Shown: one piece after another, positions 18,683 through 32,209 of the stretch | How the letters are laid out: the number at the start of each line of letters is the position of its first letter | Position numbering within the stretch: the stretch's first letter is position 1 | Assembly (NCBI GenBank): GCA_009823395.1 | Contig: CM020507.1 | Location: 11,522,001 to 11,586,000, forward strand | DNA: 64,000 bases | Reading direction: 5' to 3' | Origin: Thamnaconus septentrionalis | Taxonomy: Eukaryota; Chordata; Actinopteri; Tetraodontiformes; Monacanthidae | Program-made: the position numbers and the translations under genes | Notes under the pieces: model-generated | Seen by the model: the letters and a program-made list of their open reading frames with translations, nothing else | The model's database searches: none | What the model was told of the DNA's origin: nothing

Positions 18683-20150
18683 AGTCGAGAGAACATTATC
18701 TGGCTAAACACCAGCCCATTGTGGCTGAGCTCAAATCAAAACAACATTGCGACACTGTGCACGGTCCATATTAAGCGCCGGGCTATTCAGGGTGACATGT
18801 GCAACCTGGAATTAAGCACATTTACGATATATTTAGATTTATAAGCTGCGGGTGTTGAAATACACCCATGATAGCTCCGGTTAGGCCATGATGCTCCATG
18901 ATATCTGGTTATTATCCTCTTCAGATTTATGCCGCTTCCATCGACCCTTACCTACAGTGACCTACATTCACTTTCATCTCACCCATTAATCATTTAGCAG
19001 TTCATAGCCGGGGTCTGTCTGTGGAGGAACGCAGGGGGCTTGATCATAATGGTATTAATTCTCCATCGGCGCCATAGAAAAAAAAAAGTTACCCTGAGAG
19101 TCGTCAGTGTGCTGCTGCGGCTGCAGGGAAACACAAACTGCGATGCATCACGGGGGATTTTTCTGCTTCCATGCCATCACGGCCCGTCGTCAATGCAAAT
19201 ACTGCAGCCTTTCAAGGTCGACGGTCAGATACGGTCAATGATGGATCATTGTCCCCCCTGTTGGAACTGCTGTTACGGGGAGGCATCAGGCAGATGGACG
19301 GCCAGACATGGGGACAGAGAGCAACGCCCCGAAATAGCTGAAATATAGATGAGCACTATGGACCTGTGAGAAAAGGTGGGATGACTTATTCATCGGGGAC
19401 TGTGTCTTTAAATCTGCAGCGGTGACAACATCCAGATAGACAGGTCCAGTCAAACACTGAGCTCTGTGTGGCTGCGTCTGAGTGGAGTGAATGGGCTGGA
19501 AATCATGGTAATAATGATACAAATAATGTGCATTGTCAGGGAAACATCTGCCGCCGCTCTGGCTCTTGCATGGAAAGAAGTCACTGGCAGCATCGTTTCC
19601 CTGGAACCAGCTTGACTCAGCGAGCAGTGCGAGTGCAAAGAAAACAATGGCGCCGCTCTCGAACAAATTCACAGTTGCCTTTGCCTGATCCTGTGGTTTT
19701 TGTGAATCTGCTTATTTTAAAGGCATATTAAATGTTAGAAAAATATGAAAAAAAAAAGTAGAACGTTTCCCCACAGGAGCATCAACACTTTGGTTTGTAA
19801 AGTGGATTTGTTTTTTTTTGCTGACACAGCTCTCCACACAACTTATTTTTATTAGCAGCTCTCTAAAATAAAAATACATGAAGGGGGAAAAAAAGCAATG
19901 CGAAAAGCTCTTAGGAAGAACCATGTTGGAAGCAGGATGTTTAACTGTGATGTGCTGTTCTGCCACCTCTGCACAGGCAGCAACTCATAAGCGGATGATG
20001 AATAAAAGCAAAATAAACCAAAGCGAGATAATAAAAAAAAAAAACCTCGGGAGAAAATGAGGTCATGTCTGCAGTCAGCACATGTTGAATAATACCAAAA
20101 ACACTACCAACAAAAAAAAAAACCCGCTTCTGTGCATTCATCACCTGTGG
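18683..20150. other. intergenic, no gene recognised
   Basis: This is complex sequence with an ATGCAAAT-type octamer near 19192-19199 and no repeat family. The 19030-19650 part is GC-balanced and could be a conserved noncoding element, which cannot be tested here. Confidence 0.45.
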
Positions 20151-20176
20151 TATATATATATATATATATATATATA
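20151..20176. repeat. (TA)13 microsatellite
   Basis: Thirteen uninterrupted TA units lie 230 bp before a long CA array. Confidence 0.95.
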
Positions 20177-20406
20177 GCAATTTTACAGCACATCCCGATG
20201 TGACAGCTTTAAATCACGTTTCAAATAAAGCACACCGCAACTTGTTTGCCGCCGTCCGCCCCTCCCCCCCTCCAATTCTCTTTCTTCAGTGACATTTTCC
20301 TTCCAGCTTGTGGCTCTCCCTTTGCAGCTGACGTCAATAACGTCTCTCTCCAGACCTTCAGACCTCATCCACAGCAAGACGTCCATTTGTGAGGTAAATG
20401 AGGGAG

Positions 20407-21448
<1,042 letters not shown>

Positions 21449-21488
21449 GTGTGTGTGTGTGTGCGCGCGCGCGTGTGCACGTGTGTGT
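21449..21488. repeat. (GT)n(GC)n mixed microsatellite
   Basis: Alternating purine-pyrimidine GT units pass into GC units and back. This is a potential Z-DNA segment. Confidence 0.9.
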
Positions 21489-22108
21489 AAGCGCACCTAT
21501 GTGTGTGCACTCTGTCAGCGCACAGGCGTGCGTTCACATGGGTGCATGTGTGAGTGACACCTTCCTCCCTGTTAAACTCGTCAGGCATCTAATGATCGTT
21601 ATGCACCTGCTGGAGGAGAACGGCAGCTTGTTCTTTTTTTCTGTTCTTATTTTCTGCTCTTACGTAGAAAGTGACACTTTGATCTTTCAGGATCTTTTGA
21701 ATACTGTCCTTGACGTGAGCCTGTTTGACACAGTTACCTCCCACGGAGGAGATGACATACCCCAATAACTGTGACAAGTCACAGTTTAAATGAATGCACG
21801 ACTCCAGATGAAAAAACCCTGCTCTCGCAAAATTGATGTGCAAACTGCTTGAAGACACACCCACTCAACCCCCCAACCCTCCCTCCCGAGAGGAGAAAAA
21901 ACACCTTTTTGCTTTATCCATCAGCCATTTAGTCGTAAATTCTTCCCAATTTAGAGTTAATTTATTCAACCTTTGCTGTTTATTTAGTTGAATCTTGAAT
22001 CTGTATTCTTAGATGTTTATGTTTTTCTGTTGGAACGACTTCTCTACTGATAAGTTGCTCCAGAAACAGAAGATGGACGGTGTGAACAGCTACATAGCTG
22101 GCGCCTGC
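21489..22108. other. intergenic, nothing recognised
   Basis: This is unique-looking sequence between a microsatellite and a miniature element, with no gene or repeat recognised. Confidence 0.5.
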
Positions 22109-22188
22109 TTAAAGGGACAGTTCAGTCAAAATTGAAGTTGCACCCATGTGGCGGTAAATTTGTTCAATTTAAAAACTATCCCTTTTAA
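22109..22188. mobile_element. 80-bp TTAA-bounded miniature inverted-repeat element
   Basis: The left end ttaaagggacagt (22109-22121) is the inverted partner of actatcccttttaa at the right end (22175-22188), with one or two mismatches. Both ends carry TTAA, the target used by piggyBac-like transposons. The ttaaaggga-agtt opening is common to many fish miniature elements. There is no coding capacity. Confidence 0.55.
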
Positions 22189-24103
22189 TGGCCAAAGTGC
22201 AGCTAAACACCTGTGTGGACTATGTGGAGGAAAATGTTTTCAAAACTGTGATATCATGCGTTTATGCCCTCTACTGTTTGATTGGTTTTCTTTAAGCCCC
22301 TGGGTAATGTGAGCATTCAAAATATATCATTTTCTGTCTTTATCACTGCTAGCGAGCTCCTTTAAAAATTTGCTGTTGAATTCCCACTGCTATTCTCATT
22401 TTTTCCCTCTGAGGTTCTCTTTGGCACTTCACAACATTAACATTTTTCGCGAGATAAAAGCCATATTTAGCAACTTGAACTGGAAGTAGTTGAGGGATTA
22501 CACGCAGCTGTTGGTGATTTTAACTTTAGCTTTACATCCCCCAGTGGAGCACACTGCCACCAAACCAGTATCCAAAGCTAAGGCGGCAGCATTCATCAAT
22601 CAAAGCTTAAGGGATTTGGGATAGTGTAACATATGGCATAAACTGGGAGAAAGGACAGTCATTTATCTCTACTGTGTACAAACTGGGCACAATGATAGAG
22701 ATGTTTTTAGCCTCCTATGACACGCAAACTTTGGTGAGAAACCACCCGCGTCTCTGTGTCCGCTCTGTCACGCCGTAAGGTGTCGTAAACGCCAGACTCA
22801 GCTCAGACGGAAATGCAGGGATTCCAATGTATTTTCAGCAAGACCCAGCTGAGGTCTAGCTGCAACGGTCTTTGATGCATGTGGCCGCAGCTTTTAAGTC
22901 TTGTCCCATGCCTGAAGCCGATAGGCAGTCCATGCTATGCAACGGCTGCCAATCATGTGTCTGAGCAATCTGACATATAACAAAGCAAACTTACACTATA
23001 TGGGTCAACGCATCCTGTCCTGCTATGTTGTGTGAAAGCCGCAAACCAGTCGCTTTTGGCAAAGTGTGTGAATTTTCACCCTCTCTAAACCTCCACTGTT
23101 AAAGTGGGGATTTTTTTTTAATTCACATACATTTCAAGTTTAAAATATTTTCATTAAGTGAAGGCCAACCCGGCCTATCAATCAATATGTCAGATATGCA
23201 GTACAGAGCTATAATAGTACTCTGCCCATTATTCCAGGTAAGTTATATTGCTTTGAAAATTGCAGAGAAAGAAAGAAAGGAAAAAATAGATGGTGCTCTT
23301 TACAGGTTTGGCTGGGTAAAACAGGAAGAAGTCAATATTCTTCCCCTGCAGGACCGTGCTCAATTTTAGATCTTTTTGCACAGCAGCACAGCTCTGTAGA
23401 CAAAACAAAAACTGACCTTCTTGTTGTGGTGCACATGAATGCAGCGTTTTCCCCCCAAGCAAGCAAGCTTCAAACCTTTTCCTTCTGGGGTAAAAATGAA
23501 GAGACTCTGGTTGCTCTGGTGGGTCCTGGCCTGTCTGGATGTCTTCTAATGCGGCGTGCCCTCTGAAGCACACTGTAGGATGGAAAGTTGTCACACCCCT
23601 GGAGCTTGGGCATGAGCTTATCCATAAAAAAAACCTCTGCAGCCGTTTCATCCCTAGAACTTCCAGTCCGGTACATCAGTATTTCCTGCACTGGACCTGC
23701 CTTCGGAGAGATACCGCTGTTTGTTGTTTCTTTTCCCCATTCATATCATTTTAAATACTGTTTTTTCTGGCTTTAGGTCTGAGGTTAGCTGCTGGTTATC
23801 AGCGCTTGTTTCTGCATAATCAAGTTGTTGACATTTCTTTTATATTTCTCACAGAGGGGTGGCCACTCACAGGTTTCAGCGAAGTGGTTGCAAACTATCA
23901 TAACACCAAATAAATGGTAGTGGCTCTTTGTTGCCAAAGAGCAACAAAGAGAAATCCCCTCCCTGGTTTAATGCAGTGCTCCTTAATGAATAGCCTTTCC
24001 TTTCCCAGTAAATAGTCATTGAGACACCTGAATCTCCAGGCCAAGGTTTGAACCTTTTTGCTTCATTTTTTTTTTTGCTTGCTCCTGGTGGGAACAGTTG
24101 ACG
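22189..24103. other. intergenic, nothing recognised
   Basis: No supported exon is seen. An acceptor/donor-rich stretch at 23180-23720 has open frames on both strands but no known motif. A weak match to a hAT terminus lies at 23880-23896. Confidence 0.5.
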
Positions 24104-24418
24104 TAATGCCATGCAAGTCTATGGGGTCAAAAGTCAACTTTGTCCTAGAGACATGGGGCCACTTGCAGGTTCATCGGGATCCCTCAAGACACAGCCACGT
24201 CAAATTTGGGGCTTCTAGCCCATGAGGAACCCTGAAACCCTAACCCTAATTCCAGCAGTAACCCTAACCCTAACCCTAATTCCAGCCTTATCGCTAACCC
24301 TAATGCCATGCAAGTCTATGGGGTCAAAAGTCAACTTTGTCCTAGAGACATGGGACCACTTGCAGGTTCATTGGGATCCCTCAAGACACAGCCACGTCAA
24401 ATTTGGGTCTTCTACCCC
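24104..24418. repeat. 197-bp-period duplication flanking telomere-like repeats
   Basis: A 118-bp unit (24104-24221) recurs at 24301-24418 with about five differences, starting taatgccatgcaagtctatg and including cacagccacgtcaaatttgg. Between the copies (24236-24304) are six ccctaa telomere-like units in groups of two, three and one, broken by attccag spacers. Confidence 0.85.
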
Positions 24419-24424
24419 AAATTT

Positions 24425-24494
24425 GTTTGGGGGGGTCATGAATAATTTTCTTCCTCCAAGGTGGGGCATTACAGAGAAAGTTGGAGAACCACTG
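24425..24494. mobile_element. hAT-type element right end
   Basis: The segment ends ttggagaaccactg at 24494, complementary to a hAT terminal repeat. It shares ttcttcctccaaggtggggc with the copy in dmxl1 intron 12 (2733-2752). It directly follows the telomere-like duplication, so the two may form one larger nonautonomous element. Confidence 0.6.
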
Positions 24495-25570
24495 ACTTAA
24501 GGCAAGGTGGTCCAGACCTGCTTTTAGAGGCATTGCTCTGTTAAGACAGATGGCACTGTTCTAATTAAGCTCAATAATGAGTTTCTGAGGGCCATAAAAT
24601 GTGATTTGTGTCTGTTATGTAGAAAAAAAACAGAACAAAACATGCCATGTTTAGAAAAGAAACACTAAAGAAATTCGCCTGACAATCTTGCCTCGTGTTG
24701 CTGTCGCCTACATGTGATGCTTTGCAGACAATGTGCTTCTGACATCATCATGTTGTCAGCTGCGTGGGTAGTCTTTGATTCTGTTAAGGAAAAAAATGGA
24801 AGAACGTAGTGGCATTATCACATTATACAGTACATTCAGATGCTTCCATGTATACACCATAGACTTGCATGTTTCAGCATCAGGTGGTTTTGTTCAGTCG
24901 TTCTTTCATTTTTCAGAAAACCTTTTGTGAATGTGTGTTTGTCCCAGTTTGTGCCTCCCATCTTCCTCTTCATTGGTAGCAAGTTGCCTCGGCCTCACGT
25001 ACTTGGTCCAACAGATGTGAATATTCGAGAGTTTTATTAACCACTATTCATTTTTCAGTTTAAATCAGACCCAAACTTCTTCCTTTGGTTGGACATAAAA
25101 GTTTGGTCTGTGTGAACCAGAGGACTGTATCACCTGTGGCAAAAGTGAAAAGACCCACTTGCACCTGCGAATGAAGGAAACAAAAAATATCAGTGGTACT
25201 TCTGCTTTTATATAATATTTGGATCCCAGTTGTAAAGCTGCAGGTGCCACAGTCTCATGGCACAAGAGAACTGTATCTGGAAAATGTTTTCATGAAACCC
25301 GCAGTGTTACTTTTAAGTCTGCAGTAGTACCGATCCTTATAATCCCCGCGCTACTGCCTGCGTTTAGCACCAAGATCAATCATGAGGTGGAAGAAAAGGC
25401 AAGACTACAACCCCCTGCAACAAAAGCGGATCCAACTACTATGCTCCCAAGCGCCCCATATGGAACAGTTTAGCAATCAACAGCATGTAGGCCACAAATT
25501 TCAGAAACTACTCCGTGTTTACTCTTCCCACTTTACACCCCTTGGGTAAAATAAACAGGCTGGAGTGCTC
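24495..25570. other. intergenic, nothing recognised
   Basis: AT-rich unique-looking sequence. Confidence 0.5.
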
Positions 25571-26430
25571 ATTAGAGTACTAAGAGGGGAGGCAGCAAGC
25601 AGATTCAGTGACGGCCCAGTACAGTACAACGGTAGTTAGCGCTGTAAATAGGCTCTGCTCTGCTCTTAGCAGCAGTTTTCGATCCACAGGTGAGCAGCAG
25701 CTATTAGAACTGCAGCTGAGGCAGCAGCCAGGCAGCAAAACACACTGCGCGACAGCATTTCGGGGGCGCAGCACCTACATCATCGTATGACACAAACGTT
25801 TGGCAGCACTCCTGCTACCGCTGCGGGACAAGATGCTGAAAGTGCTGACTCACATACAAGGCAACACAGCAAATAAGTTTCAGTGGCTTTTTCGAGGCTG
25901 CCCGTGGACTGGAGTGGTCAGGTGTGTTTACTCGGCGGGGTGAAAATGAAAGGACAGGGACAAATGGTTTGTGTCCTTGCGTGGGCCAACAGCAGCGTGT
26001 AGTCTCTGCTGCCGGAAGAAGCAGCACCAGCGAAGCTGTGCCGTACACAATGGTCATCTTTCATTTGGTTTATTGCGTTGCCTCTGTTTGTGTCTCCGCT
26101 ATGGTTGGATTAATTTTAGCTGATTTATTTACTTGTAAGAGTGATTATGGAGCCGGCGAAACAGCGCAGCCTAATGGATTGGTCGCAGAGAGTGATGATG
26201 TATCAGCCGGTACGAACCCGAAACCTGAGCCACTGGATGATGAAACACAAACTGGAAGCGTGATGAGATAAGCGCTACATTAACATTTGCCATCATTTCA
26301 AGGAAACACTTGATGCATAGGCAAAAACTTAATCTCTTACCTTACTCAGAGTGTTGGTCATTCTTTTCTTTTTTTTTTGCACTTTTGAAGACTTTATACT
26401 TTGAATAAAGTAAGCAAACTCCTTGTATAA
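25571..26430. other. GC-balanced block with a 115-codon open frame, unassigned
   Basis: A plus-strand frame at 25924-26271 carries an internal Met (residue 43) followed by a hydrophobic run (MVIFHLVYCVASVCVSAMVG), then an acidic tail. An AATAAA at 26403 lies 130 bp after the stop. I recognise no family. It may be a remnant of a mobile element or a chance frame. Confidence 0.2.
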
Positions 26431-28922
26431 TGACAGTAAGTTTTGGGATTGTGGTATTATTTATTCAATTGGATAGTTGACAAAAAAGGGCCAACATGTT
26501 TCAAACTTGTCAATATCACATTTTAAATATAAATTCAAAGCCTCATTAATTCTCAAATATACTTAAATTCAAATTTTTTGGGGGAATTTCCAATTCCCCA
26601 CACAAAGCTCAATTTCTCATTTGTTGATTTTTATTAACAAGGCTGTCAATAAACTCCCCAGAAATGAGCAAAGTCAATTCTTTAATGTTTTGCTCTTTTT
26701 CACAGAAAACCTTTTCTGGAGCACACAGTTGTAGAACGTCGTTATGGTTGTTGTTGCTATGAGGTCAGAAAAGGCATCTAGATGGTCTACAAGAATTGTT
26801 TTCAGCAGGATGCTATAACTGAAGACTCTTTGCAAGAGACTGTGAACACAGGGCTATATATGTCATTTTCTGGCGATCTTTCATGACACTTGAATGTGCC
26901 AGACATAAAAAAGTGGAGTCTGACATAAAAAAAAAAACACTGTCAAAAATCACTCTGTATACATTGACACTTTTATTTCATTCATATTCATGTGCTTTTC
27001 AAAGTAAATGGAACATCTTAATCAGTGTCGTATCAGCGCTGTCACTGAAGTTAAAGATCTAAGAGCTTCTTCCACACTGTGGCGCGATGGCATTTCAAAG
27101 AGAATAGGGCCGAGGGTGAATCACAGGGGGCGCACAGGAAACTGCTGCGTGTTGTTACAGAGATTTTATTGGTGCACGCTATCCGAAGGAAGGGAGTGTG
27201 TGGTTTCTTTAGTATCTCCTCAGGCCAGCACCGGGGTGTGAATTAGTCGCTGAAAGCCAGTAAAATAATCTAAGAGGCGTCTGTTGCCAGGGTTGAAATG
27301 TTCAGTTCCAGTTTCACAGATGAGACTGGCGGGTGTTTTCTAGTCATAAGATGCGGGGAGTAAAGTGTTTCGAAGCCGAGCCGAGTCCCTGAAGAATGAC
27401 TGGTTTTGTGCCTGCGGTCTGTCCCAGCCGGGGGAACGATGTGATGGCTGCTCCATTTCAACCTCCTCCGCTGCACGCAGCGCTAATTCGCCCGAGACAA
27501 CTTTAGCAAGACAAGCGAGATAAGCTCCGACAAGAGCATATTTCCACAGTTCAAACTGACTGGCGCGTATCTTGACATTATTGAGCAGGAATTGTAGCCC
27601 GGCCCGCCTCCCACACTTTGCAACACTTCCACTTCAAAGTGCGTGTGTGTGTGAGAGAGCAGTTGAGACAGGGGGGGTGGTGTGGGGGGGGATTAGAGGA
27701 TGTAAAGGCTGAGATAAGAGTGTGAAATTCAGAAGGGGTTGTATGCCGTTTGTTTTGATTAGGTGCTGGCAGCATTTCACCACTACTGATATTACCTCAG
27801 CTCAGCCATGGTTTTGTTGACTGTGGCCATTGTCAGGCCTGCTCCCTGATATGACCAAAAACCTGAAAAGTCCAGTTACTGAACATTTTTTTCCTTGTTT
27901 GTTTTCCCCATAGTTCACAGGCTTTTATAAGATACTGGCTGCTGATCTTTCCTGCTGTCAATCACTCCTTCAGCATTGTCAGTAAATGTCTTTGATCGTC
28001 TTGCGAGAGGTGCTCGTGTGACGCCTGAGATACAAAGCCAAGTGATGAGACCCTGACCAGCTGTCAGAAAGGGCTTTGGGTGAAAAAAAAATTTTCTGCA
28101 AAAGACATTTTGTTCTAAAGACCGACCAAGCCGAATCAAACGGTCGGAATTTGTGAGAGTCGTGTACACCTGAGTATAGCGTGTGTTGTGTTCAAAATAA
28201 AGAAACGGAATGTGAGCGGCATGAATCTTTCTGGCCTAATGCATAAATTACATCGAGCTCACGAATCACGCAGCGTAGTGGAATGAACGCGCTCCATTGT
28301 TCAGCGGGCACCTGAAAGCGTATCACTTTCCCCTTCCCGTGTGCGCTAACGTCACATGGTGCACTTGTTCACAATTGCCGAAGACGGTTTACATGCTAAT
28401 GTAACTTAGAGAGAAGCGAAAGAGGGCCGGGCCTGGTGGGGAAAGAAAGAGAAAACAGCTTGTGCTGTCTCCTCGCTGCAACGTGACGGATCGGCCTCGA
28501 GACGCCGAATGGCTTTTTGTCTTTAATCAAATGAACTGATCGCAGATGAGGATGGAATTGGCAGACGCGGGTGCGTTCGTTTACATTAAAGAGTAACACA
28601 ATACTGCTGGCGGTGGGCCGCGCCGAGCCAACGACTTGTTGTGTAGCAGAACGGCAGACAGGCAGAGACGTACACACACAGGTGGGCCGCTATCACAATC
28701 AGAAGAGCGGCACATGGAGCTCTGCACAGGAGTGTGGAGGAAGTGGAACGGTCACACAGTGAGAGCCGGTGCATCTGGGAGCATGTGGAAGCAGTTGCGA
28801 TTTGTCTTTTTGCGGTCGTCTCGCACTTCAAGTCCTCAATCTGACAAACTGACAAACTGATGTTGATTTTGGCTCGGGCTGCAAGGCAGAGATGTGTGCG
28901 CACAATATGTGGTTGTTTGTGT

Positions 28923-28926
<4 letters not shown>
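26431..28926. other. intergenic, nothing recognised
   Basis: AT-rich DNA to about 27000, then mixed composition with G runs at 27670-27692. No gene or known repeat is supported. Confidence 0.5.

Positions 28927-28956
<30 letters not shown>
28927..28956. repeat. (GT)15 microsatellite followed by a T/C-rich tract
   Basis: About 15 GT units. A polypyrimidine tract follows at 28978-29009. Confidence 0.95.
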
Positions 28957-28957
<1 letters not shown>

Positions 28958-29678
28958 TGATCTTGTGCGCCATAAATTTTTTCTTTTTCTTTTTTTCTTT
29001 TTTCTTTTTGAACTTGGCTCTTGTTTATCCATCGCACGGGCCTCGCTGATGAGATTAGGGCCCCTATGGGTGCCAAGCATGTGCTGGTGCATGCCCGCCA
29101 CCCTTTGGTCCACCAGGAGGGGGACCGCCAGGGAAGGATGGGTGGTCCACACACAGCAGAGACAAGGAGACAAGGGACTCTTTGAACCTGCGCACATACC
29201 GATTCACATCGATTGAGCCGAACCGCAGCCCCCAACCCCCTGACCCTCTGCCCCCGCCAAAAAATAATTAAAAAAAAACCACAACACTTAAAACACAATA
29301 AAACACGTGCAGCAATATTCAGGTGACGCGAGTGCACCGGTGTGTTTTTAGTGTCTTTAAAAAAAAATTGCTGGCGGCAGTTTGCATGACACAGAGCCAG
29401 GGGAGCTGCGTGCGCGTCCACACAATGCCACTTAATCTCATTTGAATTGCCGAGTAACCTCTTCACAATTTTCTCCTCTTCACCCTTTGCTCCTCCTCCT
29501 CTTCCTTCTCCTCCTCCTCCGTCAAACGTGCACTCCGGCTTTCTCCTTCTCCTCAGCATTCTTCGCAAATGCCACTGCGTAAAAATAGACATACAGTTGT
29601 CCAGAAACTGGCACCAATTGACACAATACCTCGCGTTCCAGGGACGAAGCTCCTCCCTGCGAATGTGTGGGAGCGCTT

Positions 29679-29755
29679 GTGTGTGTGTGTGTGTGTGTGT
29701 GAGTGTATTTGTGTGAGTGCATGTGTGCGAGTGCGCGCGCGCGCGCGCGTGTGTC
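29679..29755. repeat. interrupted (GT)n with a (GC)n core
   Basis: GT units, interruptions and a gcgcgcgcgcgcgcgc core lie immediately upstream of the CpG-rich candidate first exon. This is a potential Z-DNA segment at a promoter. Confidence 0.9.
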
Positions 29756-30360
29756 GGGTGGGTGACAGCTGGGCTCGCAGCGCTGCGCTCCAGTCTGGTA
29801 AGACGCTTCATCTCCAAATAGGATGACCGACCGTCCGTCGGCTTTTGTGGAGAGCGCCGCGTTCAGCTCCGTAGCTAGTTCTGGGACCGTCGCTAAAAGC
29901 CTCGGGGGGAGTTTTAAGGGTAGTTCCCCCACACACTTGCCTCGTTTGAATTTTTGTTTTCGCCTCCCGATGGATATTCCTACATTTTGAAGAGGTGTGC
30001 GATTCCGGCGCGGCATGTTAACGCGGAAAGAAGCGCAGGAGAGGAAAAAGTAGCGCTCGTATTGTTTGCACGGAGAACCGTGTGAACCGTGTTTTATTTT
30101 CTGAGAGAGAGCGAGACGCCCGTTATATCCCATGGATTACTAAAAGAAACGACAAAGAGAAAAGGCAGAGTCGTGAAAGCACTCCGAGGGACTGCCATTC
30201 ATGAGCTGGAGGTAAGATTTTTTTTGTTGTGTTTTATTTCAAACTTTAGCTCGCTGCCCGCGGCTCGCCGCCAGAGATCCTCCAGCCCCGCAGGCTTGTT
30301 GTTGTCGGCGGCGGAGGCAGGCAGGCAGGCAGGCTGCCGGGCGACAAGTGCACCAGCTTT
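29756..30360 (+). promoter_or_regulatory. CpG-rich candidate promoter and first exon of an unidentified plus-strand gene
   Basis: CpG frequency is clearly higher than in the surroundings. The segment contains a strong donor, gctggag followed by gtaaga, cut at 30211/30212, and lacks repeats. An ATG at 30201 lies 11 nt before the donor. A 55-codon upstream frame lies at 29823-29990. No downstream exon of a known protein was found in the remaining 34 kb, so the gene would have a long first intron. The transcription start is not defined. Confidence 0.45.
29823..29990 (+). CDS. small open frame (55 aa) in the candidate first exon
   Basis: The frame begins MTDRPSAFVESAAFSSVASS and ends in PMDIPTF before TGA. 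It is Ser/Gly-rich and unrecognised. Its position in a CpG-rich 5' exon suits an upstream open reading frame. Chance is also plausible at this GC content. Confidence 0.15.
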   Translation: MTDRPSAFVESAAFSSVASSGTVAKSLGGSFKGSSPTHLPRLNFCFRLPMDIPTF

Positions 30361-32176
30361 TACCGGGTCACCTCATCCACTTGGGACCGTTTTACGCGGT
30401 TTTATCCACTCCCCTCATTGTGTTTGAAAGCCCTTTAGAAATCACAAAAGCGCAGTTTCTCCCCCTAAATTCTAGACGATAACCGCCTTCCATCTCCACT
30501 CGAATAAAAGCTCTTTATATGAATAAAAACAAACGAGAGTTCAGCGCGAAATTCATCTTATTTTGTTTACCAGCGTCATAAAAAGACGTTACTCTCGGAT
30601 GATCTGTTGTTCATCATTTTGACTTATCTGCAATGTAAAGTTGTTGTTTTAAAAACATTACATCGGTAGGTGAAGAGGGCAATAGGAAACTGTGAATTTT
30701 ATTCAGTACCCTTTGAGTGTTTCTCTCTCATCTCCTCTACACCCATTAAACACCTGCCTGGGTGTGATAGTAAAAATAATAATATGAAGATCATGTGCCT
30801 GAACTAGGTATGATAACATAGCCCGATCTGAAGGGGCATTATTAAAGTGCTTTATGGGATTTCTGCGTGGTTGAAACGTACAGTCACAGGAGCAGCAGCA
30901 GCAGCAGCAGCAGCAGTTTAGCGCTAATGATGCAGCCTCCCGCTCTGTTATCACACTGCCCATTAATCGCTCTAAGATTTCTGCTTTAGATGTGCGAGTT
31001 CTACACTTTCCCCCCGTCTTGCCTCTCTTCTCTTTCTCTGTACTCTCGCACTTGCCAGTGTGTGTGTATGTGTGTGTGTGTGCAGGGATGTCAGTGCACA
31101 GTTGCACCAGGAGGTGGTGCGGTCACTGTGACTGTGCTCCCAAAGATCAGTCAAATATTTCTCTGAGCAGGAGGCGAAATTGCTCTTGGCCCCCTCAGAA
31201 GTGGATTCTGCCCTCAAATAAAAACGCTGCTGCACATTATTACTTTAACAAGCTGGGAGAGGAGATAGAGGCCTCCCAAACCACATCCAACAGCCTGGCT
31301 GCCAACACCCAGTCATTGCCAGTTTCTCCTCTTTTCCCCTCCTCTGTCTCTCTTCTCCCTGAGTGGAAGATCCCCGGGGAGGCACTGAGGAAGGTGGGGG
31401 TAAACAAGGGGGAATTAAGGTTTCAGAATCTCTAAATGGAGATAGTAGACGATCAAGTGATCAAAAGAAAAAAGAAAAAAGACGAATCCGAGAAGCAGCA
31501 AATGCCCACAGGAAAATGCGCGCCCTCGTGTCAGCTGATTTTTAAGCAGCTGCACAAGCTGTTATGGAAGCGTGAGTTTCAGACTTTAGTCATACAAAAA
31601 TAAAAACAGACTGATTTCATGCACCTCTGAGAGTGGAAGGGGTTATTTTTAACGCTGCCCTGAGACCAGTTGGAATATTTGGTGCTAAAGCAGTGTTGCT
31701 GGTCTTTCGTTATTTTTTCCCCCTGCCTCTGTTCAGCTCACATGCAGAACCTGCGAGTACAGCAAGCAGCGTGTTAACATCTTACCGCTGCTCCTCCCAC
31801 AACATTAGCCCCCAAGTCACTGGAAATGTCCTGGGGTTGGTTGAGGTGGACGGCTCTAAAATCCCACCGTTCTCCTCCGCGGAGGCGACAAAACCGAAAG
31901 GGAAAATTCGGCTGTTGATGGCAATGACACGGCGTGGCGGCGAGTTATGAATTACAGCATGATTACCTTTTGTGTGAGCAGCCCTGCCCTGCCCGCCCGT
32001 CCGCCCGTCCGCCTGCTCCTCGGAACCCGAGAGGCCGAGAGCAGAGAGCAGCGACTGGGATCGGAGCGCGTGTGTTTGGAGCAATGCAGCGCCGAGTGTT
32101 TGATCTGCCGATCTCCCAACAATAGCAACGGGGTTGGCATTGTGTGTGACCAATGTGAATCTGTCACACTGTACGT
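30361..32176. other. intronic or intergenic, nothing coding recognised
   Basis: The stretch includes a (CAG)8 run at 30892-30916 and a short GT array at 31059-31083. Complex GC-balanced sequence at 31640-32120 contains repeated cgcccgtc units. No supported exon. Confidence 0.5.
30892..30916. repeat. (CAG)8 trinucleotide repeat
   Basis: Eight perfect units in noncoding DNA. Antisense translation gives a cysteine run, an artefact. Confidence 0.95.
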
Positions 32177-32177
32177 T

Positions 32178-32209
<32 letters not shown>

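Noticed and set aside
23880..24494. A complete hAT element of about 615 bp with a left end at aagtggttgcaaact
   Set aside because: The left end matches the terminus only partly and no 8-bp target duplication is visible.
28586..30133. Minus-strand frames of 200-329 codons rich in Thr-His
   Set aside because: They are created by reading through GT microsatellites and CpG-rich DNA with few stops.
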